The notes under the pieces are model-generated. The model saw nothing but the letters and a program-made list of their open reading frames with translations, did not search any database and was not told the DNA's origin. From Acidocella sp. (GTDB lineage: Bacteria > Pseudomonadota > Alphaproteobacteria > Acetobacterales > Acetobacteraceae): a stretch of DNA of 64,000 nt. The translations under genes and the position numbers were made by a program. Positions 42,503 to 51,671 of the stretch are shown here, one piece after another. The DNA lies in the NCBI GenBank assembly GCA_026224875.1, contig JAMFRU010000058.1:47390-111389 (forward strand). The letters are read 5' to 3'. Within the stretch, counting starts at the first letter, position 1, and every line of letters starts with the position of its first letter.

Positions 42503-43737
42503 TGCCTAGCAATACCGACCTCCCGGCCGCGCCGCCATGGCTGACCATTTTGGGCATTGGCGAAGATGGCCCCGATGGGCTGAGTTCTCCGGCGCGGTTG
42601 CTGTTGGGGCAGGCGCGCCTGGTGGTGGGTGGGGCGCGGCATCTGGCACTGGCGGACCGGCTCATCCAAGGCGAGCGCATGGCTTGGCCGAGCCCGATGG
42701 CCGGCGGCGTGGCGGCAATTCTCGCGCGGCGTCCGGCGCCGGTAGTAGTGCTGGCGTCTGGCGATCCTTTTTTTGACGGCGTGGGGGTGATGTTGGCGGC
42801 GGCCGTGCCATTGGGCGAATTTTTGTCGATCCCGGCGGCCTCATCGGTGTCGCTGGCGTTGTCCCGGCTCGGTTGGTCCATGCGGCGGACGGCGAATATT
42901 TCCCTCTGCGGGCGGCCGCTCGCGGCTTTGGCCCCGCTGCTGCAGCCTGGGCGCAATGTTTTGGCGTTTTCGGCAGATGCCACGACGCCGGCGGCCGTTG
43001 CCGGGTATTTATGTGAGCGCGGGTTCGGGGCTTCGCGTCTGCATGTGCTGGAGGCGCTTGGCGGGCCACGGGAGAGAGTGCGCACGGCATTGGCGGCGGG
43101 GTTTGACCTTGCAGAGTGCCATCCGCTCAACCTGGTGGCGATAGAGGTGGTGGCGGGGCCGGATGCGCAGGTGATCCCGCTCAGCACCGGGCTGCCGGAT
43201 GACATGTTCGAGCATGACGGGCAGATCACCAAGCGGGAAATCCGTGCCGTGACGCTCTCGGCGCTGGCGCCACGGGCGGGCGAAATACTATGGGATGTCG
43301 GCTGCGGATCGGGTTCGATTGCGATTGAATGGATGCTGCGCCACCCTGAGAACATGGCCTATGGCGTGGAATCCGACCCCGCGCGGGCGGCACGGATTGC
43401 CCGCAATGCGGTGATGCTCGGCGTGCCGGGGCTGCGGGTGGTGGAAGGACGTGCGCCGGAGGTGCTGGCGGATTTACCGCCGCCCGATGCGGTGTTTTTG
43501 GGCGGAGGTGCGCACCTGCCGGGGATGATCGAGACGTGCTGGCATGCGCTGCGGCCGGGCGGCAGGCTGCTTGCCAATGCGGTGGTGATCGAGACCGAGG
43601 CTGCGCTGTTTGCGGCGGTGCAGAAATATGGCGGCACGCTGACGCGGCTTTCGGTTGAGCGGCTGGATAATATCGGCACGCTGCATGGGTTCCGGCCCGG
43701 CATGACTGTGACGCAATGGGCGGCGGTGAAAGCATGA
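42496..43737 (+). CDS. cobL: Precorrin-6Y C5,15-methyltransferase (decarboxylating) CobL
   Basis: A 413-residue fusion of a CbiE-like methylase (residues 1-205, LTILGIGEDGPDGLS) and a CbiT-like methylase (210-410; GQITKREIRAVTLSALAP, EILWDVGCGSGSIAIEWM). The start is GTG at 42496, seven bases inside the divergent cobK coding start; I see no better start. Its stop overlaps cobE by ATGA. Confidence 0.94.
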   Translation: MALPSNTDLPAAPPWLTILGIGEDGPDGLSSPARLLLGQARLVVGGARHLALADRLIQGERMAWPSPMAGGVAAILARRPAPVVVLASGDPFFDGVGVMLAAAVPLGEFLSIPAASSVSLALSRLGWSMRRTANISLCGRPLAALAPLLQPGRNVLAFSADATTPAAVAGYLCERGFGASRLHVLEALGGPRERVRTALAAGFDLAECHPLNLVAIEVVAGPDAQVIPLSTGLPDDMFEHDGQITKREIRAVTLSALAPRAGEILWDVGCGSGSIAIEWMLRHPENMAYGVESDPARAARIARNAVMLGVPGLRVVEGRAPEVLADLPPPDAVFLGGGAHLPGMIETCWHALRPGGRLLANAVVIETEAALFAAVQKYGGTLTRLSVERLDNIGTLHGFRPGMTVTQWAAVKA

Positions 43738-44090
43738 TCGTCGCGGGGGTGGGATTTTCCACTGGGGCGCTGGCGGAAGATATTGTGGCGGTGGTGCAAG
43801 CGGCGGGTGTGGCGGCACAGGTGTTGGCGGCGCCGGATTTTAAGGACAGCGCGGCATTGCATGCGGCGGCGAAGGCATTGGCACTGCCGTTGGTGCTGAT
43901 TACCCGTGCCGCACTTGAGGAGGTGCAGCCGCGCTGTGCCAATTTTTCGGACCGGGCCGAGGCAGCGGTGGGGCTGGCCAGCGTGGCGGAGGCTTGTGCG
44001 CTGGCAGGGGCGGGGCCGAACAGCCGGTTGCTTGTCGCGCGGATATCGAAGGGTCGCGCGACTTGTGCGCTGGCGGAGGGGTTTGAATGA
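43734..44090 (+). CDS. cobE: CobE (CbiG C-terminal-like)
   Basis: A 118-residue small protein corresponding to the C-terminal domain of Cbi[20 protein letters not shown] at the N-terminus and [22 protein letters not shown] near residue 85. It is needed for B12 synthesis in the aerobic pathway, though its exact step is unsettled. Start at 43734 overlaps the cobL stop; its stop overlaps cobM by 4 bp. Confidence 0.9.
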   Translation: MIVAGVGFSTGALAEDIVAVVQAAGVAAQVLAAPDFKDSAALHAAAKALALPLVLITRAALEEVQPRCANFSDRAEAAVGLASVAEACALAGAGPNSRLLVARISKGRATCALAEGFE

Positions 44091-44833
44091 CAGTGCATTT
44101 CATCGGCGCGGGGCCGGGGGCGGCGGATCTGATCACGTTACGTGGCCGGAACCTGCTGCGGAGCTGCCCGGTCTGCCTTTATGCCGGCTCCATCGTACCG
44201 CCGGAATTGCTGGCGCATTGCCCGGAGGGCGCGCGGCTGGTGGATACGGCATCGCTGGACCTTGACCAGATCGAGGCGGAGTACGTGCGCGCCGAGGCTG
44301 AGGGCCAAGATGTGGCGCGGCTGCATTCGGGGGATTTATCCATTTATAGCGCCGTGGCCGAGCAAATGCGGCGGCTGCAACGGCTGGGCATTGCTTATAC
44401 GCTTACCCCTGGCGTGCCTGCGTTTGCCGCCGCTGCTGCGGCTCTGGGGCGGGAGCTGACCGTGCCGGCGCTGGCGCAGAGCGTGGTGCTGACCAGGCTT
44501 TCGGGCCGCGCTTCCGCTATGCCGCCTAGCGAAACGCTGGCAGCTTTTGCCGTGACGGGGGCGACGCTGGCGATCCATCTGGCGATCCACCGGCTGGACG
44601 AGATCGTGGCCACGCTAAAACCATTTTATGGCGCGGATTGCCCGGTGGCGGTGATGGTGCGGGTGAGCTGGCCGGACGAGCAGGTTTTTAGGGGCACTTT
44701 GGACGATATCTGCGGCGTGGTGGCGGGCGTTGAACGGACAGCGCTGATACTGGTCGGGCGGGCGTTGGCGCCGGAAGATTTCCGGGAGAGTGCTTTGTAC
44801 GATCCGGATTACACGCGGCGGTTCCGCGTATGA
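44087..44833 (+). CDS. cobM: Precorrin-4 C11-methyltransferase CobM
   Basis: A 248-residue SAM-dependent methylase. Blocks [21 protein letters not shown] (residues 3-23), [42 protein letters not shown] (~80) and [21 protein letters not shown] are typical. The 3' end overlaps cbiD on the opposite strand by 25 bp. Confidence 0.95.
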   Translation: MTVHFIGAGPGAADLITLRGRNLLRSCPVCLYAGSIVPPELLAHCPEGARLVDTASLDLDQIEAEYVRAEAEGQDVARLHSGDLSIYSAVAEQMRRLQRLGIAYTLTPGVPAFAAAAAALGRELTVPALAQSVVLTRLSGRASAMPPSETLAAFAVTGATLAIHLAIHRLDEIVATLKPFYGADCPVAVMVRVSWPDEQVFRGTLDDICGVVAGVERTALILVGRALAPEDFRESALYDPDYTRRFRV

Positions 44834-45909
44834 GCGGGAGCAAAACCAGAGCTTCCCTGCAATTGCCCCTTGCGATCGAACAGCAGGATTTCGAGTTCCA
44901 TGCCGGTATCTTCCAGCACGGCCGCGGCTACTTCCCAGGCTTGCGCGGCAATGGCGTCGCCCAGCGCGGTGCCGTGTGCGGCGGCCAGCTCGAAAGCCTC
45001 GGCGGCGGTGTTGGCGTGGCGGATTTTTGCGGCGATGTCCGGGTGGCACCCGGCGGTTTCAGCCATAATGGCGAGGGCTGGAAAATCCACCTCGCCGCGT
45101 TTGGAGTGCAGATCCAGCCGGCCTTGCGCGAGCTTGGTCATTTTCGCCACCCCGCCGGCGATGGTGACGCGAGGGATGGGGTGGGATTTGAGATATTTGA
45201 GCGTGCCACCGACGAAATCACCCATGTCGAGCAAAGCTGTCTCGGGCAGGTGGTGCAAAGCGCGGACGGCCTGCTCGGAAGTATTCCCGGTGCTGCCAGC
45301 GACATGGGTGAGGCCGGAAGCACGCGCGACATCGATGCCGCGGTGGATGGAATGTATCCAGGCGGAGCAGGAATAGGGGATGACGATTCCGGTGGTGCCA
45401 AGGATGGAGAGCCCGCCCACGATGCCAAGACGGCCGTTCAGCGTGCGCGTGGCCAGGACCTCGCCGCCGGGTATGGAGATTTCCACCGTGACGTCGCAAG
45501 GGTTGGCGAGTTCCATGATGGCGGCGGTGATCATCTGGCGCGGCACGGGGTTGATGGCGGGCTCGCCGGGCGGGATGGCGAGGCCGGGGCGGGTAACCGT
45601 GCCGACGCCGGGGCCGGCGCGGAACGTTATACCAGTGCCGGGGGGTGCCAAGGTGATGGTGACCCGGATCAGCGCGCCATGGGTGACATCCGGGTCGTCC
45701 CCCGCATCCTTCACCACCGCAACGGTGGCTGTGGTGGCGGTGTGAGTCCATTCGGCGAGGGCGAAGGCAGCGATTTTCCCGCCGGGGAGGGTGATTTCAA
45801 CCGGGTCCGGGAAGTGGCCGGTGAGGATTGCGGCGTAGGCAGCCTTGGCCGCCGCCGTCGCGCAAGCACCGGTCGTCCAGCCGCAGCGCAGCGAGGGTTC
45901 GGCTTCCAT
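44809..45909 (-). CDS. cbiD: CbiD-type C1-methyltransferase (in place of CobF)
   Basis: A 366-residue SAM-dependent methylase that adds the C1 methyl with loss of the acetyl chain. N-terminal [23 protein letters not shown] (residues 6-28), [27 protein letters not shown] (~170) and [21 protein letters not shown] (~250) are CbiD marks. CbiD is classically the anaerobic-pathway enzyme; here no cobF is seen and all other ring genes are of the aerobic set, so CbiD probably supplies the C1 methylation. It is flipped relative to neighbours and divergent from cobB by 38 bp. Confidence 0.93.
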   Translation of the reverse strand: MEAEPSLRCGWTTGACATAAAKAAYAAILTGHFPDPVEITLPGGKIAAFALAEWTHTATTATVAVVKDAGDDPDVTHGALIRVTITLAPPGTGITFRAGPGVGTVTRPGLAIPPGEPAINPVPRQMITAAIMELANPCDVTVEISIPGGEVLATRTLNGRLGIVGGLSILGTTGIVIPYSCSAWIHSIHRGIDVARASGLTHVAGSTGNTSEQAVRALHHLPETALLDMGDFVGGTLKYLKSHPIPRVTIAGGVAKMTKLAQGRLDLHSKRGEVDFPALAIMAETAGCHPDIAAKIRHANTAAEAFELAAAHGTALGDAIAAQAWEVAAAVLEDTGMELEILLFDRKGQLQGSSGFAPAHTRNRRV

Positions 45910-45947
45910 GTGGGTTGGTATACGAATTGTTACCGGCGGGGGGAAGC

Positions 45948-47270
45948 GTGAGGGGGTTCATCATCGGTGCGCCGCGTTCGGGCAGTGGCAAGACCACGCT
46001 GACTTTGGCGCTGCTGGCGGCGGCGCGGCGGCGGGGGATTGCCGTGCGCGCGGCCAAATCCGGGCCGGATTATATCGACCCGGCGTTTCATGAGGCAGCA
46101 ACGGGTTATCCCAGTTTCAATCTGGATAGCTGGGCGATGGATAAGGGCCAGCTTGGCGTCGTGGTGGGTTATGCGGCGTCTGGGGCGGTGGTGCTGGTCA
46201 TTGAATCCTCGATGGGGTTGTTTGACGGCGTGGCCGGGCCGGACGGGCGCACCGGGGCGGGGGCGGATCTGGCGGCGGGGCTGGGACTGCCGGTGGTGCT
46301 GATCCTCGATGTATCGGGGCATTCGCAGACAGCCGCGGCGGTGGCGCGGGGGTTTGTGGGGCATGTGCCGGGGGTGAATATTGCCGGGGTAGTGCTGAAC
46401 CGGGTGGCGAGCGAGCGGCACCGGCTGGGTGTGGTTGAGGCGATGGTGAAGGTGGGCATGCCGGTGCTCGGGTCGATCCCGCGTGATGCGGTGGCAGCAC
46501 TCCCTGAGCGGCATCTGGGGTTGGTGCAGGCGCTGGAGCACCCGGATTTGCCCGCGCAGCTGGAGCGGTTGGCGGATATGGCGGAAGCCTGCCTGGATGT
46601 GCCTGCGATTTTTGCTCTGGGAGGAGCATTTGCGCCCGGCGTTGCCGGCAGCACGGTATTGCCGCCGCCGGGGCAGCGCGTGGCGATGGCACGGGATGAG
46701 GCGTTCAGCTTCATCTACGCCCATTTGCTGGAGGGCTGGCGGCGGGCTGGGAGCGAAATTATGTTTTTCTCGCCGCTGAATGATGAGGCGCCGCCAGTGG
46801 ATTGCGATAGCTGCTGGCTGCCGGGTGGATATCCGGAGTTGCATGCGGGGCGGCTGGCGTCGGCGTTGCGTTTTAAAGCCGGGCTCGCTGCATTTGCGGA
46901 GAGCCGGCCAGTGCATGGCGAATGTGGCGGCTACATGGTGCTGGGCGAAACCCTGCAAAGCGCTGACGGGCAGGTTCACGCGATGGCGGGGCTGCTAAGC
47001 CATGAAACGAGTTTTGCCAAGCGGAAGATGAATTTAGGTTATCGCCAGGCGGTGATGTTGGCGGACAGCCCGCTGGGGCCGAAAGGCGCGCATGTGCGCG
47101 GGCATGAGTTTCATTACGCCGCCGTAGTAATGCCGGGCACGGATGTGCCGCTGGCGGCATTGCGTGATGGCTTGGGCAATGTGATTGGGCCCAGCGGGGC
47201 CAAACGCGGGCAGGTGAGCGGGGCGTTTTTTCATGCCATCGCCGCCGGTGGCGAGGATGTGTTGGCATGA
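45948..47270 (+). CDS. cobB: Hydrogenobyrinic acid a,c-diamide synthase CobB
   Basis: A 440-residue ATP- and glutamine-dependent amidase. An N-terminal P-loop domain (IIGAPRSGSGKTTLTLALL, residues ~5-23; SGPDYIDPAFHEAATG, ~43) is followed by a C-terminal class I glutamine amidotransferase domain with nucleophile Cys in VHGECGGYMVLGE (~325). The start is GTG 45948 after GGGGGGAAG; the ORF-track start lies in cbiD on the other strand. Overlaps bluB by 4 bp. Confidence 0.94.
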   Translation: MRGFIIGAPRSGSGKTTLTLALLAAARRRGIAVRAAKSGPDYIDPAFHEAATGYPSFNLDSWAMDKGQLGVVVGYAASGAVVLVIESSMGLFDGVAGPDGRTGAGADLAAGLGLPVVLILDVSGHSQTAAAVARGFVGHVPGVNIAGVVLNRVASERHRLGVVEAMVKVGMPVLGSIPRDAVAALPERHLGLVQALEHPDLPAQLERLADMAEACLDVPAIFALGGAFAPGVAGSTVLPPPGQRVAMARDEAFSFIYAHLLEGWRRAGSEIMFFSPLNDEAPPVDCDSCWLPGGYPELHAGRLASALRFKAGLAAFAESRPVHGECGGYMVLGETLQSADGQVHAMAGLLSHETSFAKRKMNLGYRQAVMLADSPLGPKGAHVRGHEFHYAAVVMPGTDVPLAALRDGLGNVIGPSGAKRGQVSGAFFHAIAAGGEDVLA

Positions 47271-47908
47271 CGGAACCGGATTTTGCAGCATCTGAATTTT
47301 TTCCGGCACTCGTGGAATTGTTGCGTTGGCGGCGAGATGTGCGGCGGTTTCTGCCGGATGCGATTGCGGACGAAGAGCTGCTGGATTTGTTGCGGGTGGC
47401 GCAGCTGGCGCCCTCGGTGGGATTGAGCCAGCCCTGGCGTTTTGTGCGTGTGCGGGGTGAAGCGGCGCGGGCAGCGGTACGGGAGAATTTTGCGCGGTGC
47501 AATGCGGCGGCACTTGCGGGGTATGAAGGTGAGGACGCGGCGGTTTACGCCGGATTAAAATTATCCGGGCTGAATGATGCGCCGGTGCAGCTTGCCGTGT
47601 TTTGCGAGACCAATGGCGAGGCCGGACGCGGGCTGGGGCGGCGGACCATGCCGGAGATGGCTGAGTATTCCGTGGTGGCGGCAGTGCATACGCTCTGGCT
47701 TGCGGCGCGGGCCAAGGGCATCGGCATGGGCTGGGTTTCGATACTGGAACCGGAGGGCGTTACAGCCGCGCTCAGCGTGCCGGAGGGCTGGCGGCTGGTG
47801 GCGTATCTATGTCTTGGCCGGCCGGTGGAGGTGCATGTGGACCCGGAGCTGGACCGGGCGGGGTGGGAGAGGCGCACGCCGCTGGAAGATGTGTTTTTGG
47901 AGCGCTAA
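47267..47908 (+). CDS. bluB: 5,6-dimethylbenzimidazole synthase BluB
   Basis: A 213-residue nitroreductase-fold enzyme that breaks FMNH2 with oxygen to make the lower ligand of B12. Blocks RRDVRRFLPDAIADEELL (residues ~23-40), QLAPSVGLSQPWRFV (~45), KGIGMGWVSILEPEGV and YLCLGRPVEV match BluB. Its 3' end overlaps the convergent phosphatase-like gene by 4 bp. Its presence means the cell can make its own DMB aerobically. Confidence 0.94.
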   Translation: MTEPDFAASEFFPALVELLRWRRDVRRFLPDAIADEELLDLLRVAQLAPSVGLSQPWRFVRVRGEAARAAVRENFARCNAAALAGYEGEDAAVYAGLKLSGLNDAPVQLAVFCETNGEAGRGLGRRTMPEMAEYSVVAAVHTLWLAARAKGIGMGWVSILEPEGVTAALSVPEGWRLVAYLCLGRPVEVHVDPELDRAGWERRTPLEDVFLER

Positions 47909-48399
47909 AGGTCCAGGGTGAATAGCGCGCCTTGCCCGGCCTCGCGGCCACGGCCGATGGCGGCGATGGCGGCACTCATGCGTCCGTTGCGGTTTAGCAG
48001 CGTATCGGCGAGGGCGATCATTAAGGGGTTGGGTGTGGCTTCCGGTGCGGTATCGCGGAGTTGTTGGGCGAGGGCGGCTTCCGTGCCGGGGGCGCTGCGT
48101 TGGCAGGCGATGATGTAGGCGGCGGCGGTGGAGCGGCTGATCCCGGCCCAGCAATGAGCCAGGAACGAGGCCTCGCCGGACCAGTTTTTGGCGAAATCTA
48201 TCAGCGTTTCTATGTCCGTCGAGCTGGCTGTGGTTAGTCCTTTTGCCGGCGCGTTGATGTCGTTGAAGCGCAGGATGAGGTGGTTTGCGGCGGGGCACAC
48301 GGGTGGTGCGGCGTCCGGAGAAATCAGGCTCAGTACGTGCGAGGGTTGCGCCGCTAAGGCATTATCCAGATCGGCGAGTGGGCAGACGATCAGTTTCAA
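47905..48399 (-). CDS. Tyrosine/dual-specificity phosphatase-like protein in the cob operon
   Basis: A 164-residue protein with a complete CX5R signature in FLAHCWAGISRSTAAAYIIA (Cys ~83, Arg ~89), the loop of cysteine-dependent phosphatases, and RFNDINAP (~45) in the place of the general-acid loop (Asp). It is last in the minus-strand cob operon and overlaps cobV by 4 bp. Similar genes occur in other alphaproteobacterial cob regions as far as I recall, but its substrate is unknown. It might serve the alpha-ribazole-phosphate or cobalamin-phosphate dephosphorylation step. Confidence 0.75.
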   Translation of the reverse strand: MKLIVCPLADLDNALAAQPSHVLSLISPDAAPPVCPAANHLILRFNDINAPAKGLTTASSTDIETLIDFAKNWSGEASFLAHCWAGISRSTAAAYIIACQRSAPGTEAALAQQLRDTAPEATPNPLMIALADTLLNRNGRMSAAIAAIGRGREAGQGALFTLDL

Positions 48400-49160
48400 T
48401 AGGCAATTCCGAAATGTGCTGCGCAGCCCAACAGGAAACCGGCTTCACATAATTGTTCGACAGCCCCCAGAACATCGCCGCGCTGGCCGCCGATGAGTTT
48501 TTTGGCGAGGCGCGCCATGGCCCAGGTGATGGCGGCGCAGAGTATTAAAGCGAGCAGAATGTTTGTAGGGCGTAGCAGGAGCAATGGCCAAGCGGCGAGT
48601 AATAATGCAGTGCACGTTTCTACGCGTGTTGGCGGTTGGTCGTGGGTACTGAGTTTGGCCGAGGCGGGATCGCCGGCATAGGGTAATGTGTGCATGATTG
48701 TTACGGCTGCGGCGCGGGCCACACCATGTGCGGCGATGAGGCTGCAGGCGGCGAGCCAGGGGGATAAAATGGCGAGGCAGCTGAGCTTTAGAAGGGTACA
48801 GAAACCGAGCGCCAGTATGCCATAAGTGCCGATGCTGCTGTCCTTCATGATTGCCAGGCGCTGGGTGGGATTGTGCCCGCCGCCAAACCCGTCGGCGGTG
48901 TCTGCCAGGCCATCTTCATGCAGCGCGCCGGTGAGAAAGGTTGCCGTGAGAAGGGCGAGAGCGGCGGCAATCCACATGGCCCAGAAGTGAGCGGCGAGCA
49001 GCAACACCGCCGCCGCGAGCAAGCCGACGAACTGGCCCACCAGCGGGAAATAGCGCGCGCTGCGGTTAATCCAATCGGGGCGAAAATCCGGCTGGGCGGG
49101 CACTGGCAGGCGCGTTAAAAACTGCACGGCAAAGAGCAGCAGCGACAGTTGGCGGGACAT
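48396..49160 (-). CDS. cobV: Adenosylcobinamide-GDP ribazoletransferase (cobalamin synthase) CobV/CobS
   Basis: A 254-residue integral membrane enzyme joining GDP-cobinamide to alpha-ribazole(-phosphate). N-terminal LLLFAVQFLTRLPVP, then RSARYFPLVGQFVGLLAAA (~residue 35) and the metal site ALHEDGLADTADGFGGGHNPTQRLAIMKDSSIGTYG (~75-110, split here in reading) are diagnostic. ATG at 49160 removes a long spurious extension. One base separates it from cobU. Confidence 0.94.
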   Translation of the reverse strand: MSRQLSLLLFAVQFLTRLPVPAQPDFRPDWINRSARYFPLVGQFVGLLAAAVLLLAAHFWAMWIAAALALLTATFLTGALHEDGLADTADGFGGGHNPTQRLAIMKDSSIGTYGILALGFCTLLKLSCLAILSPWLAACSLIAAHGVARAAAVTIMHTLPYAGDPASAKLSTHDQPPTRVETCTALLLAAWPLLLLRPTNILLALILCAAITWAMARLAKKLIGGQRGDVLGAVEQLCEAGFLLGCAAHFGIAY

Positions 49161-49161
49161 G

Positions 49162-50193
49162 TTACAGTCGGCCGTTGAGAACATCGTCGAGGCTGGCGAT
49201 GTCGGTAAGGATGCGGGCGGCGGCACGCAATAGCGGCACGCAGAGCAACCCGCCGGTGCCTTCGCCCAGCCGCAAGTCGAGATCGAGGAGCGGGGTGGCA
49301 CCGATGGAGTCTAGCATCAGCCGGTGGCCGGCTTCGGCTGAGCAATGCGCGAAGATGCAGTAGGGCTGCACCTCGGGAGCCAGGCGGATGGCGGCGAGGG
49401 CTGCGGCGGTGGCAATAAAACCGTCCACCAACACCGCGGTTTTGGCCTGGGCGGCGCCGAGCACGGCACCGGCCATCATGGCGATTTCGAAGCCGCCGAA
49501 TTCGGCCAGCACGTCCAGAGGTGCGGTTGCGGTGGTGCGGGCGGCGGCGCGCTCCAGCGTGGCGCGTTTGCGCGCGAGGCCGGCGGCATCATGCCCGGTG
49601 CCGGCGCCAACACAGGCGGCGAGCGGGGCCGGGGAGAGGCGGTGCATGAGCAAAGCGGCGGAAGCGGTATTGCCTATGCCCATTTCACCCAGGGCAATGA
49701 CATCGAACCCTTCCGCTGCGGCGTTTTTCGCGATGGTAGCGCCGCGTGTAATGGCTTCTTCGCATTGAGCCAGTGTCATCGCCGGTTCGACGGCGGCGTT
49801 GCGCGTGCCCTGGGCAATTTTTTGGTCCAGCTGGCCCGGGTGCGGGGGGAGCTGTGCGGCGACACCGGCATCCACCACGCGGATTTCCGTGTCTGTGGCG
49901 CTGGCAAAAGCATTGGCACTGGCTTTTCCGGCCAAGAAGGTTTGCACCATGGCGACGGTGACGCTGGCTGGGTAGGCGGAAACGCCTTCCTGCGTCAGCC
50001 CGTGGTCACCGGCGAAGACGAGCAGGATGGCGCGTCGCAGTTGCGGGTCGAGGCGCTGTTGGATGAGACCGAGCTGCAAAGCGAGCGCTTCCATCCGGCC
50101 GAGTGAGCCAGGGGGTTTGGCGAGGCCGTCCAGTTTGGTGCGCAGGGCGGGTTCCAGAGTGCGGTCGATGGCGGGGATGGCGAATTGGGTCAT
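49162..50193 (-). CDS. cobU: Nicotinate-nucleotide-dimethylbenzimidazole phosphoribosyltransferase (CobU/CobT)
   Basis: A 343-residue enzyme making alpha-ribazole phosphate from DMB and NaMN. LDGLAKPPGSLGRMEALALQLG (residues ~22-43), LVFAGDHGLTQEGVSAYP (~65), ALGEMGIGNTASAALL (~170) and the C-terminal catalytic-Glu region LDLRLGEGTGGLL (~310) are typical. It uses the DMB made by BluB. Overlaps cobQ by 4 bp. Confidence 0.95.
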   Translation of the reverse strand: MTQFAIPAIDRTLEPALRTKLDGLAKPPGSLGRMEALALQLGLIQQRLDPQLRRAILLVFAGDHGLTQEGVSAYPASVTVAMVQTFLAGKASANAFASATDTEIRVVDAGVAAQLPPHPGQLDQKIAQGTRNAAVEPAMTLAQCEEAITRGATIAKNAAAEGFDVIALGEMGIGNTASAALLMHRLSPAPLAACVGAGTGHDAAGLARKRATLERAAARTTATAPLDVLAEFGGFEIAMMAGAVLGAAQAKTAVLVDGFIATAAALAAIRLAPEVQPYCIFAHCSAEAGHRLMLDSIGATPLLDLDLRLGEGTGGLLCVPLLRAAARILTDIASLDDVLNGRL

Positions 50194-51671
50194 GCAAAAC
50201 TCCGGGAAAATGCGGCGGGCAGGCCGGCGAGCTCTGCCAGGCCCGGGATGTCGAAGGATTTGGCCAGGGCTGCGGCGATTTCGTCCAGAGCTGCGTCCAC
50301 GACGGTGCTGTGGTCGGTAGCGTTGGCGGTTGCATCTAGGGATTTTAGAATCGCGGCGCGAACGCTGCCTTGCTGGAACAGGCCGTGGATGTAGCAGCCG
50401 GCGATGCGGCCGTTGGCGGAGATGGCACCTTGCGGGCCGGCGGTTGTGTGCAGGAAAGGGCGTGACGTGTCCGGCCCGGTGGTGCGGCCGACGTGGATTT
50501 CATAGCCCACGAAAGCGGCGTGTTCCGCGGTGAGGTGGCCTTGCGTGGGGGTGAGGATTTTTTCGCCGGTGAGGGTGGTTTCGACATCGAGCAGGCCAAG
50601 GCCGGGGGCTTCGCCGGGCGGGCCTTCGATGCCGTCGGGGTCGATGACACGGCGGCCGAGCATCTGGTAGCCGCCGCATAGGCCAAGCACACGGCCGCCA
50701 CGGCGGATATGGGCGGCGAGGTCGATGTCCCAGCCTTCGGCGCGGAACATGGCGAGGTCCGCGATGGTGGATTTGCTGCCGGGCAGGATGATGAGGTCCG
50801 CATCGCCGGGGAGGGCGGTGCCGGGTTGGATGAAGGTGAAGTCCACGGCGGGCTCGTGCTGGAGCGGGTCGAAATCGTCGAAATTGGCGATACGGGAGAG
50901 GCGGGGGACCACTATTTTCACGAGCCCGCCAAGGCCGGGTTGGGGCTTATCGAGCGCCACCGCGTCTTCGGCAGGCAAGCGGCGGGCGGCGGGCAGGAAC
51001 GGGGCCATGCCGTAATCGCGCCAGCCGGTGCGGAGAGAAATTTCTTCGCGGCCGGTGGCGAAGAGGGCCGGGTCGCCGCGGAATTTGTTGATGAGAAAAC
51101 CCTTGATCATGGCGCGGTCGCCTTCCTCCAGCACGGTATGCGCGCCGACCAAAGCGGCGATGACATGGCCGCGGTCGATGTCGCCGGTGAGGATGACGGG
51201 GACACCCGCCGCGCGAGCGAAGCCCATGTTGGCGATGTCGCCTTTGCGGAGGTTGATTTCGGCAGGGCTGCCCGCACCTTCCACCAGCACTAGGTCGCAT
51301 TCGGCTTCGAGTTTGCGGAAACTCTCTAGGCAGATATCAAGCAGCAGGGCCTTGCGCTGCTGGTAGTTGGCGGCACTCCAGCTGCCGTGCATCTGGCCGC
51401 GTACGATGAGCTGGGCGCCGGTCTCGCTTTGCGGTTTCAGCAGCACGGGGTTCATGTGTACGCTGGCTTGTGTGCGGCAGGCGAGCGCCTGCAGGGCCTG
51501 GGCGCGGCCGATCTCGCCGCCATCGGCGGTTACGGCGGCATTGTTGGACATGTTCTGGGATTTGAACGGGCGCACGGTGAGGCCGTGGTTGGTGAAAAGG
51601 CGGCACAGCCCGGCAACCAGCATGGATTTGCCGACATCGGAGCCGCAGCCTTGGATCATCAAAGCCGCCAT
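50190..51671 (-). CDS. cobQ: Cobyric acid synthase CobQ
   Basis: A 493-residue enzyme amidating four side chains. N-terminal ATP domain MIQGCGSDVGKSMLVAGLCRLF (residues 4-25) and PFKSQNMSNNA; C-terminal glutaminase-type domain with nucleophile in GLCGGYQMLG (~340) and His in IAGCYIHGLFQ (~435). It overlaps cbiB by 13 bp. Confidence 0.95.
   Translation of the reverse strand: MAALMIQGCGSDVGKSMLVAGLCRLFTNHGLTVRPFKSQNMSNNAAVTADGGEIGRAQALQALACRTQASVHMNPVLLKPQSETGAQLIVRGQMHGSWSAANYQQRKALLLDICLESFRKLEAECDLVLVEGAGSPAEINLRKGDIANMGFARAAGVPVILTGDIDRGHVIAALVGAHTVLEEGDRAMIKGFLINKFRGDPALFATGREEISLRTGWRDYGMAPFLPAARRLPAEDAVALDKPQPGLGGLVKIVVPRLSRIANFDDFDPLQHEPAVDFTFIQPGTALPGDADLIILPGSKSTIADLAMFRAEGWDIDLAAHIRRGGRVLGLCGGYQMLGRRVIDPDGIEGPPGEAPGLGLLDVETTLTGEKILTPTQGHLTAEHAAFVGYEIHVGRTTGPDTSRPFLHTTAGPQGAISANGRIAGCYIHGLFQQGSVRAAILKSLDATANATDHSTVVDAALDEIAAALAKSFDIPGLAELAGLPAAFSRSFA

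Noticed and set aside
41883-43355. 490-residue minus ORF spanning cobK and cobL
   Set aside because: Its C-terminal part is cobK in another frame and the rest is antisense to cobL; no independent family features or starts.
44830-45951. 373-residue plus ORF opposite cbiD
   Set aside because: Gly/Asp-rich antisense frame; cbiD carries all family motifs.
45930-46979. 349-residue minus ORF opposite cobB
   Set aside because: Arg/His/Gln-rich antisense frame with no recognisable domain.
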